Assembly (NCBI GenBank): GCA_963605745.1 | Contig: CAVCWT010000007.1 | Coordinates: forward strand, 1 to 64,000 | Length of the DNA: 64,000 nucleotides | Direction of reading: 5' to 3' | DNA from: CAG-791 sp963605745 | GTDB lineage: Bacteria > Bacillota > Clostridia > Lachnospirales > Lachnospiraceae | Shown here: positions 8,432-16,795 of the stretch, in pieces | Numbering within the stretch: position 1 is the first letter of the stretch | Layout of the letters: every line of letters begins with the position of its first letter | Program-made: the position numbers and the translations under genes | The notes under the pieces: model-generated | The model's input: the letters and a program-made list of their open reading frames with translations, nothing else | Databases searched by the model: none | Told to the model about the DNA's origin: nothing

Positions 8432-8804
8432 ATCGAGGTTTCGGAGAAATCCGCATTTGCAATAAACCATCCGCAGGAAAGGCAGCCGGAAAGACGGCCA
8501 AGGCAGCGTCCTTGTAAATGAATGTCAGCCGCGCCATTAGAAAGCATTCGAGAACTTCGGATGACCGGGCGTAGCGATAAAACCTCTACTAGTATGACAT
8601 CCCCGTTAAGCACCGGCACCTGTGAGCCGACAGACGGGAAAGGAACTAACATATGGGGCAGCGGCTAAGGTCACCGCAGGTCAGACAGCAGACTACGTCT
8701 CGTATAGAAAGAAGTCACACCTTCTGTTGGAACTGATGTCCTCTGTAGGGATTAACACCAAAAGGTGTTACAACGCCGCAAAGCGGCAGAAAGAGGTAAT
8801 AGGT
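8432..8804 (+). promoter_or_regulatory. Unusual 373-nt structured spacer rpsJ-rplC
   Basis: rpsJ and rplC are normally only tens of bases apart. Here the spacer has several local hairpins: CCCGT...ACGGG around a CCGGC/GCCG pair near 8602-8639, AACACC-AAAA-GGTGTT near 8755-8770 and GCCGC-AAA-GCGGC near 8776-8788. No promoter or terminator with a T-run was found. A 27-codon reading frame from the ATG at 8653 has a plausible ribosome-binding site but no recognisable product. Confidence 0.45.
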
Positions 8805-9485
8805 ATGAAAAAAGCAATACTGGCAACGAAGGTCGGAATGACTCAGATCTTCGCAGAGGACGGCACACTGGTTCCTGTTACGGTCCTGGAGGCAGGCCCG
8901 AACGTGGTAACTCAGATCAAGACTGTTGAGAATGACGGCTATGAAGCAGTTCAGGTTGGTTATGTTGATGCAGTTGAGCGTGCTAAGAATGTTGACAAGA
9001 GCGGAAAAGTAGAAGTTGCTCATCGCCACGGTGTCAATAAGGCTGAGAAGGGCCATTTTGACAAGGCTGGCGTATCCAGCAAGAAGTTCGTCCGTGAGTT
9101 CCGTTTTGAGAATGCAGCAGAGTATCAGCTGGGTGCTGAGATTAAGGCTGACATCTTTGCTGAGGGCGACCACATTGATGTGACTGCTACCAGCAAGGGC
9201 AAGGGCTTCTGCTCTGCAATCCAGAAGGGTCAGCACAGAGGACCTATGGGACATGGTTCTAAATTCCATCGTCATCAGGGTTCCAACGGTACTTCTTCTA
9301 CACCCAGCCGTGTATTCCCCGGCAAGGTAATGCCTGGCCACGTGGGAAGCGTTCAGGTAACTGTCAGAAACCTCGAGATTGTCAAGATTGATCCTGAGAA
9401 GAACATCATCCTGGTAAAGGGTGCGGTTCCCGGACCCAAGAAGGGCCTTGTCACGATCAAGGAGACAACGAAGGCGGATGTTTAA
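8805..9485 (+). CDS. rplC: 50S ribosomal protein L3
   Basis: L3 helps form the peptidyl-transferase region and is an early assembly protein. The 226-residue sequence starts MKKAILATKVGMTQIF, and the conserved central loop reads GHGSKFHRHQGSNGTSS followed by GKVMPGHVG. The ATG at 8805 follows AGAGGT; the frame is open upstream to 8622, but that part is non-homologous leader. It is the second gene of the S10 operon, with rplD 34 bases downstream. Confidence 0.97.
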   Translation: MKKAILATKVGMTQIFAEDGTLVPVTVLEAGPNVVTQIKTVENDGYEAVQVGYVDAVERAKNVDKSGKVEVAHRHGVNKAEKGHFDKAGVSSKKFVREFRFENAAEYQLGAEIKADIFAEGDHIDVTATSKGKGFCSAIQKGQHRGPMGHGSKFHRHQGSNGTSSTPSRVFPGKVMPGHVGSVQVTVRNLEIVKIDPEKNIILVKGAVPGPKKGLVTIKETTKADV

Positions 9486-9519
9486 ACAGCTGCCCGAATG
9501 AAAGGAGGACCATTCAGAA

Positions 9520-10143
9520 ATGGCTAACGTATCTGTATTTAATATGGAAGGTAAAGAAGTCGGAAAGATCGACCTTTCCGATGCAATCTTTGGGATTGAG
9601 CCGAATGAGCATCTGCTGCACCTTGCAGTAGTTCAGCAGCTGGCTAACAATCGCCAGGGAACACAGAAGGCTAAGACTCGTTCTGAGGTTTCCGGCAGCA
9701 CTGCTAAGCCGTGGAGACAGAAGGGAACCGGCCATGCAAGACAGGGATCTACCCGCTCTCCTCAGTGGAGACACGGCGGCGTGGTTTTCGCTCCGGTACC
9801 GAGAGACTATTCCTTCAAGCTCAACAAGAAGGAGAAGAGAACTGCTCTGAAGTCTGCTCTGTCTGATCGTCTTGCAGGCGGCAAGATTATCGTTGTTGAT
9901 GAGTTTTGCTTCGAGGAACCCAAGACCAAGAACTTTGTAAAGGTTATGGAGAACCTCAAGGCAGCAGGCAAGGCATTGGTTGTTCTTGCAGCGGATGATG
10001 CAAACGTTCTTCGCGCATCCGGCAATGTTGCTACTGCTAAGACATCTACCGTGAACACCATTAATGTTTACGATCTGATGAACGCACAGACGGTTATCCT
10101 TACAAAGGATGCTGTTGCTAAGATTGAGGAGGTGTACGCATAA
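9520..10143 (+). CDS. rplD: 50S ribosomal protein L4
   Basis: L4 binds 23S rRNA and lines the exit tunnel with its extended loop, here KPWRQKGTGHARQGSTRSPQWRHGG (about residues 66-90). The 207-residue length and the C-terminal NVYDLMNAQTVILTKDAV are typical. AAAGGAGG lies just upstream. Its stop overlaps the rplW start by one base, so the two are likely translationally coupled. In gammaproteobacteria L4 represses the S10 operon; whether it does so here is unknown. Confidence 0.97.
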   Translation: MANVSVFNMEGKEVGKIDLSDAIFGIEPNEHLLHLAVVQQLANNRQGTQKAKTRSEVSGSTAKPWRQKGTGHARQGSTRSPQWRHGGVVFAPVPRDYSFKLNKKEKRTALKSALSDRLAGGKIIVVDEFCFEEPKTKNFVKVMENLKAAGKALVVLAADDANVLRASGNVATAKTSTVNTINVYDLMNAQTVILTKDAVAKIEEVYA

Positions 10144-10442
10144 TGGCAGCACTTGGATATTATGATGTCATCTTAAAGCCTGTTCTTACTGAGAAGAGCA
10201 TGGGCCTTACTGCTGAGAAGAAGTACACATTCTATGTACATCCCGAGGCAAACAAAATTCAGATCAAAGAGGCTGTTGAGAAGCTCTTCGATGGCGTTAA
10301 GGTTGCAAAGGTTAACACAATCTCCTGCAGAGCCAAGACTAAGAGAAGAGGCATGGTAGTCGGCAAGACTGCTAAGGGTAAGAAAGCCGTTGTTGCACTT
10401 ACCGCTGACAGCAAAGATATTGATTTCTTCACCGGACTTTAA
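10143..10442 (+). CDS. rplW: 50S ribosomal protein L23
   Basis: L23 sits at the tunnel exit and docks trigger factor and signal recognition particle. The 99-residue product shows DVILKPVLTEKSMGL, then YTFYVHPEANKIQIKEAVEKLF, both family hallmarks. Start and rplD stop share a base (TAATG). A 92-base spacer precedes rplB. Confidence 0.96.
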   Translation: MAALGYYDVILKPVLTEKSMGLTAEKKYTFYVHPEANKIQIKEAVEKLFDGVKVAKVNTISCRAKTKRRGMVVGKTAKGKKAVVALTADSKDIDFFTGL

Positions 10443-10534
10443 TTGAATCCGGAAAGTCCCAGAGCAGACAGGCCATCCCATGGCACACATTGCTCAGGGC
10501 GCGGTGCATTTAACTAGAAAGAAGGAGTTATAAA

Positions 10535-11374
10535 ATGGGAATTAGAAAGTATACCGCTTATACCCCGTCCAGACGTAACATGTCCGGCTCCGATTTCGCT
10601 GAAGTGACCAAGACAACACCTGAGAAGAGCTTGATCGTTTCCAAGCGTAAAAATGCCGGCAGAAATAACCAGGGCAAGATCACGGTTCGTCACAGAGGCG
10701 GCGGAAACAGACAGAAGTACAGAAACATTGATTTCCGCAGACTTAAGGATGATGTTCCGGCAACCGTCATCGGCATCGAGTACGATCCGAACCGTACCGC
10801 TAACATCGCACTGATCTGCTATGCAGACGGCGAGAAGAGCTACATTCTGGCACCTCAGGGCCTGACAGACGGCATGAAGGTCATGAATGGACCGAAGGCT
10901 GAGATTCGCGTAGGCAACTGCCTTCCTCTGTCTGAGATCCCGGTAGGTACTCTGGTACACAACGTTGAGCTGTATGCGGGCAAGGGCGGCCAGATGGCAA
11001 GAACTGCCGGTGCTTCTGCTCAGCTGATGGCTAAGGAGAATGGATATGCAACTCTTCGTCTTCCTTCCGGCGAGATGAGAATGGTTCCTCTGTCTTGCCG
11101 TGCTACCATCGGTGTTGTAGGAAATGCTGATCACAACCTGATCCACTATGGTAAGGCTGGACGTATCCGTCACATGGGCATTCGTCCTCATGTCCGCGGT
11201 TCTGTTATGAACCCCAACGATCACCCGCATGGTGGTGGTGAAGGTAAGGCTCCTGTTGGTCGTCCCGGCCCTGTAACCCCTTGGGGCAAGCCTGCTCTGG
11301 GTTACAAGACTCGTAAGAGAAAATCTTCTGACAAGCTGATCGTGAGAAGAAGAAACGGAAAGGGACTTAGATAA
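10535..11374 (+). CDS. rplB: 50S ribosomal protein L2
   Basis: L2 is required for subunit association and peptidyl-transferase assembly. The 279 residues show the conserved KNAGRNNQGKITVRHRGGG-type N-terminal segment and the C-terminal VRGSVMNPNDHPHGGGEGKAP, which contains the His near the catalytic centre. GAAGGAG precedes the ATG. rpsS starts 11 bases after its stop. Confidence 0.98.
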   Translation: MGIRKYTAYTPSRRNMSGSDFAEVTKTTPEKSLIVSKRKNAGRNNQGKITVRHRGGGNRQKYRNIDFRRLKDDVPATVIGIEYDPNRTANIALICYADGEKSYILAPQGLTDGMKVMNGPKAEIRVGNCLPLSEIPVGTLVHNVELYAGKGGQMARTAGASAQLMAKENGYATLRLPSGEMRMVPLSCRATIGVVGNADHNLIHYGKAGRIRHMGIRPHVRGSVMNPNDHPHGGGEGKAPVGRPGPVTPWGKPALGYKTRKRKSSDKLIVRRRNGKGLR

Positions 11375-11385
11375 GGAGGTACGAA

Positions 11386-11673
11386 ATGGCTAGATCACTG
11401 AAAAAAGGACCTTTCGCTGACGAAAGCCTTTTGAAGAAGGTAGACGCAATGAACGCATCCGGTGACAAGCAGGTTATCAAGACCTGGTCCCGTCGTTCTA
11501 CAATTTTCCCGTCCTTCGTTGGACACACCATTGCCGTTCATGATGGCAGAAAGCATGTTCCGGTTTACATCACAGAGGACATGGTTGGACACAAGCTCGG
11601 TGAGTTTGTTATGACCAGAACCTACCGTGGTCACAACGGAAATAACAAGGAAGGCAGCTCAGGCAGAAGATAA
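11386..11673 (+). CDS. rpsS: 30S ribosomal protein S19
   Basis: S19 binds 16S rRNA in the 30S head together with S13. The 95-residue protein starts MARSLKKGPFADESLL and contains TIAVHDGRKHVPVYITEDMVGHKLGEF, which defines the family. AAGGAGG lies before the start, and it belongs to the S10 operon between rplB and rplV. Confidence 0.98.
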   Translation: MARSLKKGPFADESLLKKVDAMNASGDKQVIKTWSRRSTIFPSFVGHTIAVHDGRKHVPVYITEDMVGHKLGEFVMTRTYRGHNGNNKEGSSGRR

Positions 11674-11707
11674 TCGTTGCCTGATACATTGAAAGGAGTT
11701 CAGATCT

Positions 11708-12121
11708 ATGGCTAACGGACATAGAACACAAGTTAAGAGAGCCAGAAATGCGGTCAAGGACACAAGACCTCATGCAAAGCTCACGAATGCAAGAATTCCG
11801 GTTCAGAAGGCCTGCTTCGTAATGGATGCCATCAGAGGTAAGGACGTTACGACGGCAATCGGAATCCTGGAATACAGTCCGAGATACGCATCGGGCGTGA
11901 TCCTGAAATTACTCAAGTCTGCAATCGCAAATGCAGAGAACAATCTGGGCATGAATGCTGCTGATCTCTACATCGCAGAGTGCAGCGCTTCCAATGGCCC
12001 GATCATGAAGAGAATTCAGCCTCGTGCACAGGGCAGAGCTTATCGTATCTTCAAGAGAATGAGCCATCTGTACATCACTCTTGATGAGAAGAAGGCAGAG
12101 ACGACAGAAGAGACCAAGTAA
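11708..12121 (+). CDS. rplV: 50S ribosomal protein L22
   Basis: L22 reaches into the exit tunnel with a beta-hairpin and is a site of macrolide resistance changes in other bacteria. The 137-residue sequence contains the conserved IRGKDVTTAIGILEYSPRYAS and a tunnel loop near IMKRIQPRAQGRAYRI. A C-terminal tail of about 15 acidic residues (EKKAETTEETK) extends past the usual end. It lies 34 bases after rpsS. Confidence 0.97.
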   Translation: MANGHRTQVKRARNAVKDTRPHAKLTNARIPVQKACFVMDAIRGKDVTTAIGILEYSPRYASGVILKLLKSAIANAENNLGMNAADLYIAECSASNGPIMKRIQPRAQGRAYRIFKRMSHLYITLDEKKAETTEETK

Positions 12122-12145
12122 TTCAGGTGATGGAAAGGAGTCCAT

Positions 12146-12832
12146 ATGGGACAGAAAGTTAATCCTCATGGCATGAGAGTCGGCATCATCAAGGATTGGG
12201 ATTCCAGATGGTATGCTGATGACAAGAACTTCTCTAACATGCTGGTAGAGGATCATAAGATTAGAGAGTTCCTTAAGAAGAAGCTCGAGCAGGCAGGCAT
12301 CTCCAAGATCGAGATCGAGAGAGCTTCCGGAAGAGTTAAGGTTACGGTTTATTCCGCTAAGCCGGGCGTTGTAATCGGCAAGGGCGGTGCTGAGATCGAG
12401 AACACCAAGAAGCAGCTGCAGAAGCTGACTGCTGACAAGGTTGTTCTGGAGATCAAGGAAATCAAGAGACCTGATAAGGATGCACAGCTGGTTGCTGAGA
12501 ACATTGCACAGCAGCTCGAGAACCGTGTTTCTTTCCGCAGAGCTATGAAGTCTGCAATGAACCGCACGATGAAGACTGGCGCTCTGGGTGTGAAGGCTTC
12601 CTGTGCAGGACGTCTGGGTGGTGCTGATATCGCACGTACCGAGACCTATTCCGATGGAACCATCCCGCTTCAGACTCTGCGTGCTGATATCGATTATGGC
12701 TTTGCAGAGGCAGACACCACTTATGGTAAGGTAGGTGTTAAGGTCTGGATCTACAAAGGCGAGATTCTTCCTCAGAAGAAGAACGAGCAGGCAGTCGCTG
12801 CCTCTGATGAATCCAAGGGAGGTGACAACTAA
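12146..12832 (+). CDS. rpsC: 30S ribosomal protein S3
   Basis: S3 lines the mRNA entry channel. The 228 residues start MGQKVNPHGMRVGIIKDWDSRWYA, followed by a KH domain with VVIGKGGAEIE (about residues 74-84), the C-terminal S3 domain and a short polar tail. AAAGGAG precedes the ATG. Its stop overlaps the rplP start (TAATG), which indicates translational coupling. Confidence 0.98.
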   Translation: MGQKVNPHGMRVGIIKDWDSRWYADDKNFSNMLVEDHKIREFLKKKLEQAGISKIEIERASGRVKVTVYSAKPGVVIGKGGAEIENTKKQLQKLTADKVVLEIKEIKRPDKDAQLVAENIAQQLENRVSFRRAMKSAMNRTMKTGALGVKASCAGRLGGADIARTETYSDGTIPLQTLRADIDYGFAEADTTYGKVGVKVWIYKGEILPQKKNEQAVAASDESKGGDN

Positions 12833-13260
12833 TGTTAATGCCGAAGAGAGTTAAGTATCGTGCCGTATTCCGCGGAGATCGTCGCGGTAAGGCAACCCGC
12901 GGCAACAAGCTGGCTTATGGTGAGTTCGGTCTTGTTGCTACCGAGGCAAAATGGGTTCGCTCCAACCAGATTGAGGCAGCCCGTGTCGCTCTGACACGTT
13001 ATATCAAGCGTGGCGGACAGGTTTGGATCAAGATTTTCCCTGACAAGCCTGTAACCGGCAAGCCCCTGGGAGTTCGAATGGGATCTGGTAAAGGTTCTGT
13101 TGAATACTGGGTAGCAGTTGTAAAACCCGGCAGAGTTTTATTTGAAATCTCCGGAGTACCTGAAGAAACTGCAAGAGAGGCTCTTCGTCTGGCTGGAACC
13201 AAGCTTCCTGTTAAGACCAAGATCGTTTCCAAGGCAGATCTGGAAGGCGGTGCAGAATGA
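12832..13260 (+). CDS. rplP: 50S ribosomal protein L16
   Basis: L16 organises the A site for tRNA. The 142-residue protein begins MLMPKRVKYRAVFRGDRRG and contains WVRSNQIEAARVALTRYIKRGGQVWIKIFPDKP, diagnostic of L16. It overlaps rpsC by one base at its start and rpmC by four bases at its end (ATGA), so S3, L16 and L29 are probably translated as a coupled set. Confidence 0.98.
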   Translation: MLMPKRVKYRAVFRGDRRGKATRGNKLAYGEFGLVATEAKWVRSNQIEAARVALTRYIKRGGQVWIKIFPDKPVTGKPLGVRMGSGKGSVEYWVAVVKPGRVLFEISGVPEETAREALRLAGTKLPVKTKIVSKADLEGGAE

Positions 13261-13460
13261 AGTCTACTGAATATATGAAGGAACTGCAGGACAAGACCAT
13301 CGATGAGCTGAAGGCTGATCTTGAGTCTGCTAAGAGAGAGCTCTTCAACCTCAGATTCCAGAACGCAACCAACCAGCTGCAGAACACAGCAAGAATTACC
13401 GAGGTTCGCAAGAACATTGCCAGAATTCAGACTGTTATTTCTGCTAAGGCTGCGAACTAA
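13257..13460 (+). CDS. rpmC: 50S ribosomal protein L29
   Basis: L29 lies beside L23 at the tunnel exit. The 67-residue, helical product has ELQDKTIDELKADLESAKRELFNLRFQNATNQLQNTARITEVRKNIARI, matching the family along its whole length. The start overlaps the rplP stop by four bases (ATGA). Confidence 0.96.
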   Translation: MKSTEYMKELQDKTIDELKADLESAKRELFNLRFQNATNQLQNTARITEVRKNIARIQTVISAKAAN

Positions 13461-13486
13461 TCCATTACCGGAAAGGAGTTAATACC

Positions 13487-13741
13487 GTGGAAAGAAATCT
13501 TAGAAAAGTCCGTATCGGTAAGGTTGTCAGTGACAAGATGGACAAGACCATCACAGTTGCCATTGAGAACCATGTAAAGCATCCGGTAATCGGAAAGATC
13601 GTTAAGAAGACCTATACACTGAAGGCACACGATGAGAACAACGAGTGCGGTGTCGGCGATACGGTCAAGGTTATGGAGACCAGACCGCTGTCCAAGACCA
13701 AGAGATGGAGAGTCGTATCCATCGTTGAGAAGGCAAAATAA
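13487..13741 (+). CDS. rpsQ: 30S ribosomal protein S17
   Basis: S17 is an early 16S rRNA-binding protein with an OB fold. The 84 residues start MERNLRKVRIGKVVSDKMDKTITVA and include VGDTVKVMETRPLSKTKRWRVV. The start codon is GTG at 13487, with GAAAGGAG eight bases upstream. Confidence 0.97.
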   Translation: MERNLRKVRIGKVVSDKMDKTITVAIENHVKHPVIGKIVKKTYTLKAHDENNECGVGDTVKVMETRPLSKTKRWRVVSIVEKAK

Positions 13742-13785
13742 TTGCCTGATCACAAAGGTTGTTCAGAGTCAGAAAGGACGAAGAC

Positions 13786-14154
13786 ATGATTCAGCAGGAA
13801 ACAAGACTGAAGGTCGCTGATAACACCGGTGCCAGAGAAATTCTCTGCATCCGTGTTTGCGGTGGATCTACCAGAAGATATGCCAGAATTGGCGACACTA
13901 TTGTGGCAACCGTTAAGGAAGCAGCTCCCGGCGGTATGGTTAAGAAGGGTGATGTCGTTAAGGCTGTAGTCGTTCGCACCGTACGCGAGACACGCAGAAA
14001 AGACGGTTCCTACATCCGTTTCGATGAGAACGCAGCTGTTATCATCAAGGATGATCAGAACCCTACCGGAACCCGTATTTTCGGACCCGTAGCAAGAGAG
14101 CTTCGTGACAAGCAGTTCATGAAGATTCTGTCCCTTGCACCGGAAGTTCTGTAA
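13786..14154 (+). CDS. rplN: 50S ribosomal protein L14
   Basis: L14 forms an intersubunit bridge. The 122-residue protein starts MIQQETRLKVADNTGAREILCIRV, the family start, and contains VIIKDDQNPTGTRIFGPVARELRDK. The ATG at 13786 follows AAAGGAC; the frame remains open upstream to 13759, but that adds only unmatched residues. It lies between rpsQ and rplX. Confidence 0.98.
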   Translation: MIQQETRLKVADNTGAREILCIRVCGGSTRRYARIGDTIVATVKEAAPGGMVKKGDVVKAVVVRTVRETRRKDGSYIRFDENAAVIIKDDQNPTGTRIFGPVARELRDKQFMKILSLAPEVL

Positions 14155-14165
14155 GGAGGATTGAG

Positions 14166-14477
14166 ATGGCAGCAAGTAAGATCAAGATTGGCGACACCGT
14201 AAAGGTTATCGCCGGTAAGGACCTCGGCAAAGAGGGTAAGGTTACTGCAATCGATCGCGAGAATCACAAGGTTGTTGTTGAGGGTGTGAACAAAGTAACC
14301 AAGCACAATAAGCCTTCTGCACAGAACCAGGAGGGCGGTATCACAGAGAAGGAAGCAGCTCTGGATATCTCCAACGTAATGCTGGTTGTTGACGGAAAGA
14401 CTACAAGAGTTGGCTTCAAGGTTGTGGACGGCAAGAAGGTTCGCGTTGCCAAGAAGACTGGCAAGGAAATTAAATAA
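14166..14477 (+). CDS. rplX: 50S ribosomal protein L24
   Basis: L24 is one of the two initiators of 50S assembly. The 103-residue product carries the KOW motif IKIGDTVKVIAGKDLGKEGKVTAID near the N terminus and VEGVNKVTKHNKPSAQNQEGGI after it. AAGGAGG lies upstream, and it is 11 bases after rplN. Confidence 0.97.
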   Translation: MAASKIKIGDTVKVIAGKDLGKEGKVTAIDRENHKVVVEGVNKVTKHNKPSAQNQEGGITEKEAALDISNVMLVVDGKTTRVGFKVVDGKKVRVAKKTGKEIK

Positions 14478-14497
14478 GAAGGAAAGGAGGAGAATCG

Positions 14498-15040
14498 ATG
14501 AGCAGCAGACTGAAAGAGCAGTACAATACTGAGATCCGCGAGGCAATGGTTAAGAAGTTCGGTTATACAAATCCCATGCAGATCCCGAAGCTGGACAAGA
14601 TCGTTGTCAACATGGCTGTCGGAGAAGCTAAGGAGAATGAGAAGCTTCTGGAGACCGCTGCAAAGGATCTGGAGACCATTACCGGTCAGCATCCTGTTTA
14701 TACCAGAGCAAAGAAGTCTATCGCTAACTTCAAGATCCGTGAGGGTATGCCGATCGGCTGCAAAGTAACACTTCGCGGCGATCAGATGTATGAATTCCTG
14801 GATCGTCTTGTAAACCTGGCACTGCCTCGCGTACGTGACTTCCGCGGCGTCAATCCCAACTCCTTTGACGGAAGAGGAAACTATGCCCTTGGAATCAAGG
14901 AGCAGCTGATCTTCCCCGAGATCGAGTATGATAAGATTGATAAGGTAAGAGGAATGGACATCATCTTCACAACTACCGCGAACACCGATGAGGAAGCTCG
15001 TGAGCTGTTGAGACTGTTCAACATGCCTTTTGCAAAGTGA
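14498..15040 (+). CDS. rplE: 50S ribosomal protein L5
   Basis: L5 binds 5S rRNA and contacts P-site tRNA. The 180-residue sequence has QIPKLDKIVVNMAVGEAKEN, the RAKKSIANFKIREGMPIGCKVTLRG loop and a typical C-terminal IIFTTTANTDEEARELLRLFNMPF. GAAAGGAGG precedes the start. rpsN begins 16 bases after the stop. Confidence 0.98.
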   Translation: MSSRLKEQYNTEIREAMVKKFGYTNPMQIPKLDKIVVNMAVGEAKENEKLLETAAKDLETITGQHPVYTRAKKSIANFKIREGMPIGCKVTLRGDQMYEFLDRLVNLALPRVRDFRGVNPNSFDGRGNYALGIKEQLIFPEIEYDKIDKVRGMDIIFTTTANTDEEARELLRLFNMPFAK

Positions 15041-15056
15041 TAAAAGGAGATTGACA

Positions 15057-15242
15057 ATGGCAAAGACTTCTATGAAGATCAAGCAGCAGAAGGAGCCCAA
15101 GTTTTCCACACGTGCCTATACACGTTGCAAAATCTGCGGCCGTCCGCACTCCGTACTGAAAAAGTATGGTATCTGCAGAATCTGCTTCCGTGAGCTCGCT
15201 TACAAGGGTGAGATCCCGGGCGTTAAGAAAGCATCCTGGTAA
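15057..15242 (+). CDS. rpsN: 30S ribosomal protein S14, zinc-binding form
   Basis: This is the short, 61-residue zinc form of S14 with two Cys pairs, CKIC and CRIC, typical of Gram-positive bacteria. The ATG at 15057 follows AAAAGGAG; the frame is open upstream to 15030 inside rplE, which is not used. It stands between rplE and rpsH in the spc part of the cluster. Confidence 0.97.
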   Translation: MAKTSMKIKQQKEPKFSTRAYTRCKICGRPHSVLKKYGICRICFRELAYKGEIPGVKKASW

Positions 15243-15308
15243 ATCATTGCCGGGTTTAGCTGATCATTTATATAAAAGGATATCGCACAGAAAAGGAGAA
15301 TTAGAATT

Positions 15309-15710
15309 ATGTCTATGAGTGATCCGATCGCTGATATGCTTACAAGAATCCGTAATGCAAATACAGCAAAGCACAATACTGTTGATGTACCGAACTCCAA
15401 GATCAAGATGGCAATTGCCAATATTCTTCTGGATGAGGGATACATTTCCGGAATTGACCTGGTGGACAATGGCAACTTCAAGGATATTCGTATTACCCTG
15501 AAGTATGGCTCTGACCGCAACGATCGCATTCTGACCGGCCTGCAGAGAATTTCCAAGCCCGGCATGCGTGTCTATGCCAGCAAGGATAACGTTCCGAAGG
15601 TTCTGGATGGACTGGGAACAGCAATTCTTTCCACCAACCATGGCGTTATTACCGACAAGAAGGCAAGAGAGCTTCAGGTCGGCGGTGAGGTTCTGGCATT
15701 TATCTGGTAA
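15309..15710 (+). CDS. rpsH: 30S ribosomal protein S8
   Basis: S8 binds the central domain of 16S rRNA and represses the spc operon in Escherichia coli. The 133 residues start MSMSDPIADMLTRIRNANTAKH and contain RITLKYGSDRNDRI and the C-terminal KARELQVGGEVLAFIW. AAAAGGAG precedes the start. A 138-base spacer with a strong hairpin follows it. Confidence 0.98.
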   Translation: MSMSDPIADMLTRIRNANTAKHNTVDVPNSKIKMAIANILLDEGYISGIDLVDNGNFKDIRITLKYGSDRNDRILTGLQRISKPGMRVYASKDNVPKVLDGLGTAILSTNHGVITDKKARELQVGGEVLAFIW

Positions 15711-15741
15711 TTTAGTTCTGGATTAAATGAGAGCGGTAGCA

Positions 15742-15781
15742 TCAGGAGGTAAGTCCCACGGGATGGGTGGGACCTTCCTGA
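15742..15781 (+). promoter_or_regulatory. Strong hairpin in the rpsH-rplF spacer
   Basis: TCAGGAGG..GTCCCAC pairs with GGTGGGAC..CCTGA around a short loop. There is no T-run, so it is not a classical terminator. Its GGAGG is locked in the stem. It could be a processing site or a protein-binding site inside the operon. Confidence 0.5.
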
Positions 15782-15848
15782 GTTCCGTTTCAAAACAGCA
15801 GTAGTGGAATAAGAAACAAATCGTATAAGAAATTTAGGAGGAACGGGC

Positions 15849-16391
15849 ATGTCACGTATCGGTTTAATGCCAATCGCTATACCGGCAGGCGTTACTGTTG
15901 ATGTAGCAGAAAATAACACAGTGACGGTTAAGGGGCCTAAGGGTACACTGGTAAGAACTCTTCCTGCATCTATGAAGCTGGAGCAGGAGAACGGTGAACT
16001 TAAGATTGTCAGACCCAATGATCAGAAGAAAGAAAAGGCGCTTCACGGCCTGACCAGAGCACTGGTTTATAACATGGTAGTTGGTGTCACCGATGGCTTC
16101 GTTAAGACACTGGAGCTGAATGGTGTCGGCTACAGAGCTCTGAAGAAGGGTAAGGTTCTGGAGCTGCATTTAGGATATTCTCACAACGTAGAGATGGAAG
16201 ATCCGGAAGGAATCGAGACCGTTGTTGAGGGCAACAAGATCCTGGTTAAGGGTATTGACAAGGAGCTTGTTGGACAGTGGGCTGCTGATATCAGAGCTAA
16301 GAGAAAGCCTGAGCCGTATAAGGGCAAGGGAATCAAGTACGATTACGAGACAATTCGTCGTAAGGTCGGCAAGACCGGTGGTAAGAAGTAA
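15849..16391 (+). CDS. rplF: 50S ribosomal protein L6
   Basis: L6 sits near the factor-binding site of the 50S subunit. The 180-residue product starts MSRIGLMPIAIPAGVTVDV, has GVTDGFVKTLELNGVGYRA in the middle and ends with EPYKGKGIKYDYETIRRKVGKTGGKK, the conserved C terminus. TTAGGAGG precedes the ATG. rplR follows 20 bases later. Confidence 0.98.
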   Translation: MSRIGLMPIAIPAGVTVDVAENNTVTVKGPKGTLVRTLPASMKLEQENGELKIVRPNDQKKEKALHGLTRALVYNMVVGVTDGFVKTLELNGVGYRALKKGKVLELHLGYSHNVEMEDPEGIETVVEGNKILVKGIDKELVGQWAADIRAKRKPEPYKGKGIKYDYETIRRKVGKTGGKK

Positions 16392-16411
16392 TCGGATAAG
16401 GAGCGTGTACA

Positions 16412-16780
16412 ATGGTTAAAAAGGAAAATAGAAAGTTAATCCGCGAAAAGAAGCACCTGAAGGTTCGCAACCGTTTCAGCGGAACCGCTGAGAGACCGCG
16501 CCTCTCCGTTTACAGAAGTAACAATCACATCTATGCACAGGTCATCGATGATGAGGCTGGCAAGACCATTGTTGCTGCAGGCACGGTTGAAAAGGAAGTT
16601 AAGGCTGCTCTTGCACACACAGATGATGTTGCAGCAGCAGAGTATATTGGAGATCTTGTAGCTAAGAGAGCCATTGAAAAAGGCGTATCTAAGGTCGTTT
16701 TCGACAGAGGCGGCTTTATTTATCAGGGCAAGGTAGCAGCACTTGCAGATGCGGCACGCAAGGCCGGCCTGGAATTCTAA
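16412..16780 (+). CDS. rplR: 50S ribosomal protein L18
   Basis: L18 carries 5S rRNA into the 50S subunit with L5. The 122-residue protein includes RPRLSVYRSNNHIYAQVIDD, typical for L18, and ends KVVFDRGGFIYQGKVAALADAARKAGLEF. Start has AAGGAGC upstream. rpsE follows after 15 bases. Confidence 0.97.
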   Translation: MVKKENRKLIREKKHLKVRNRFSGTAERPRLSVYRSNNHIYAQVIDDEAGKTIVAAGTVEKEVKAALAHTDDVAAAEYIGDLVAKRAIEKGVSKVVFDRGGFIYQGKVAALADAARKAGLEF

Positions 16781-16795
16781 GGGAGGAGAGACTAG

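Noticed and set aside
8653..8736. A 27-codon leader peptide in the rpsJ-rplC gap
   Set aside because: The start site is plausible, but the product resembles nothing and no attenuator follows. It is kept only as a possibility in the spacer entry.
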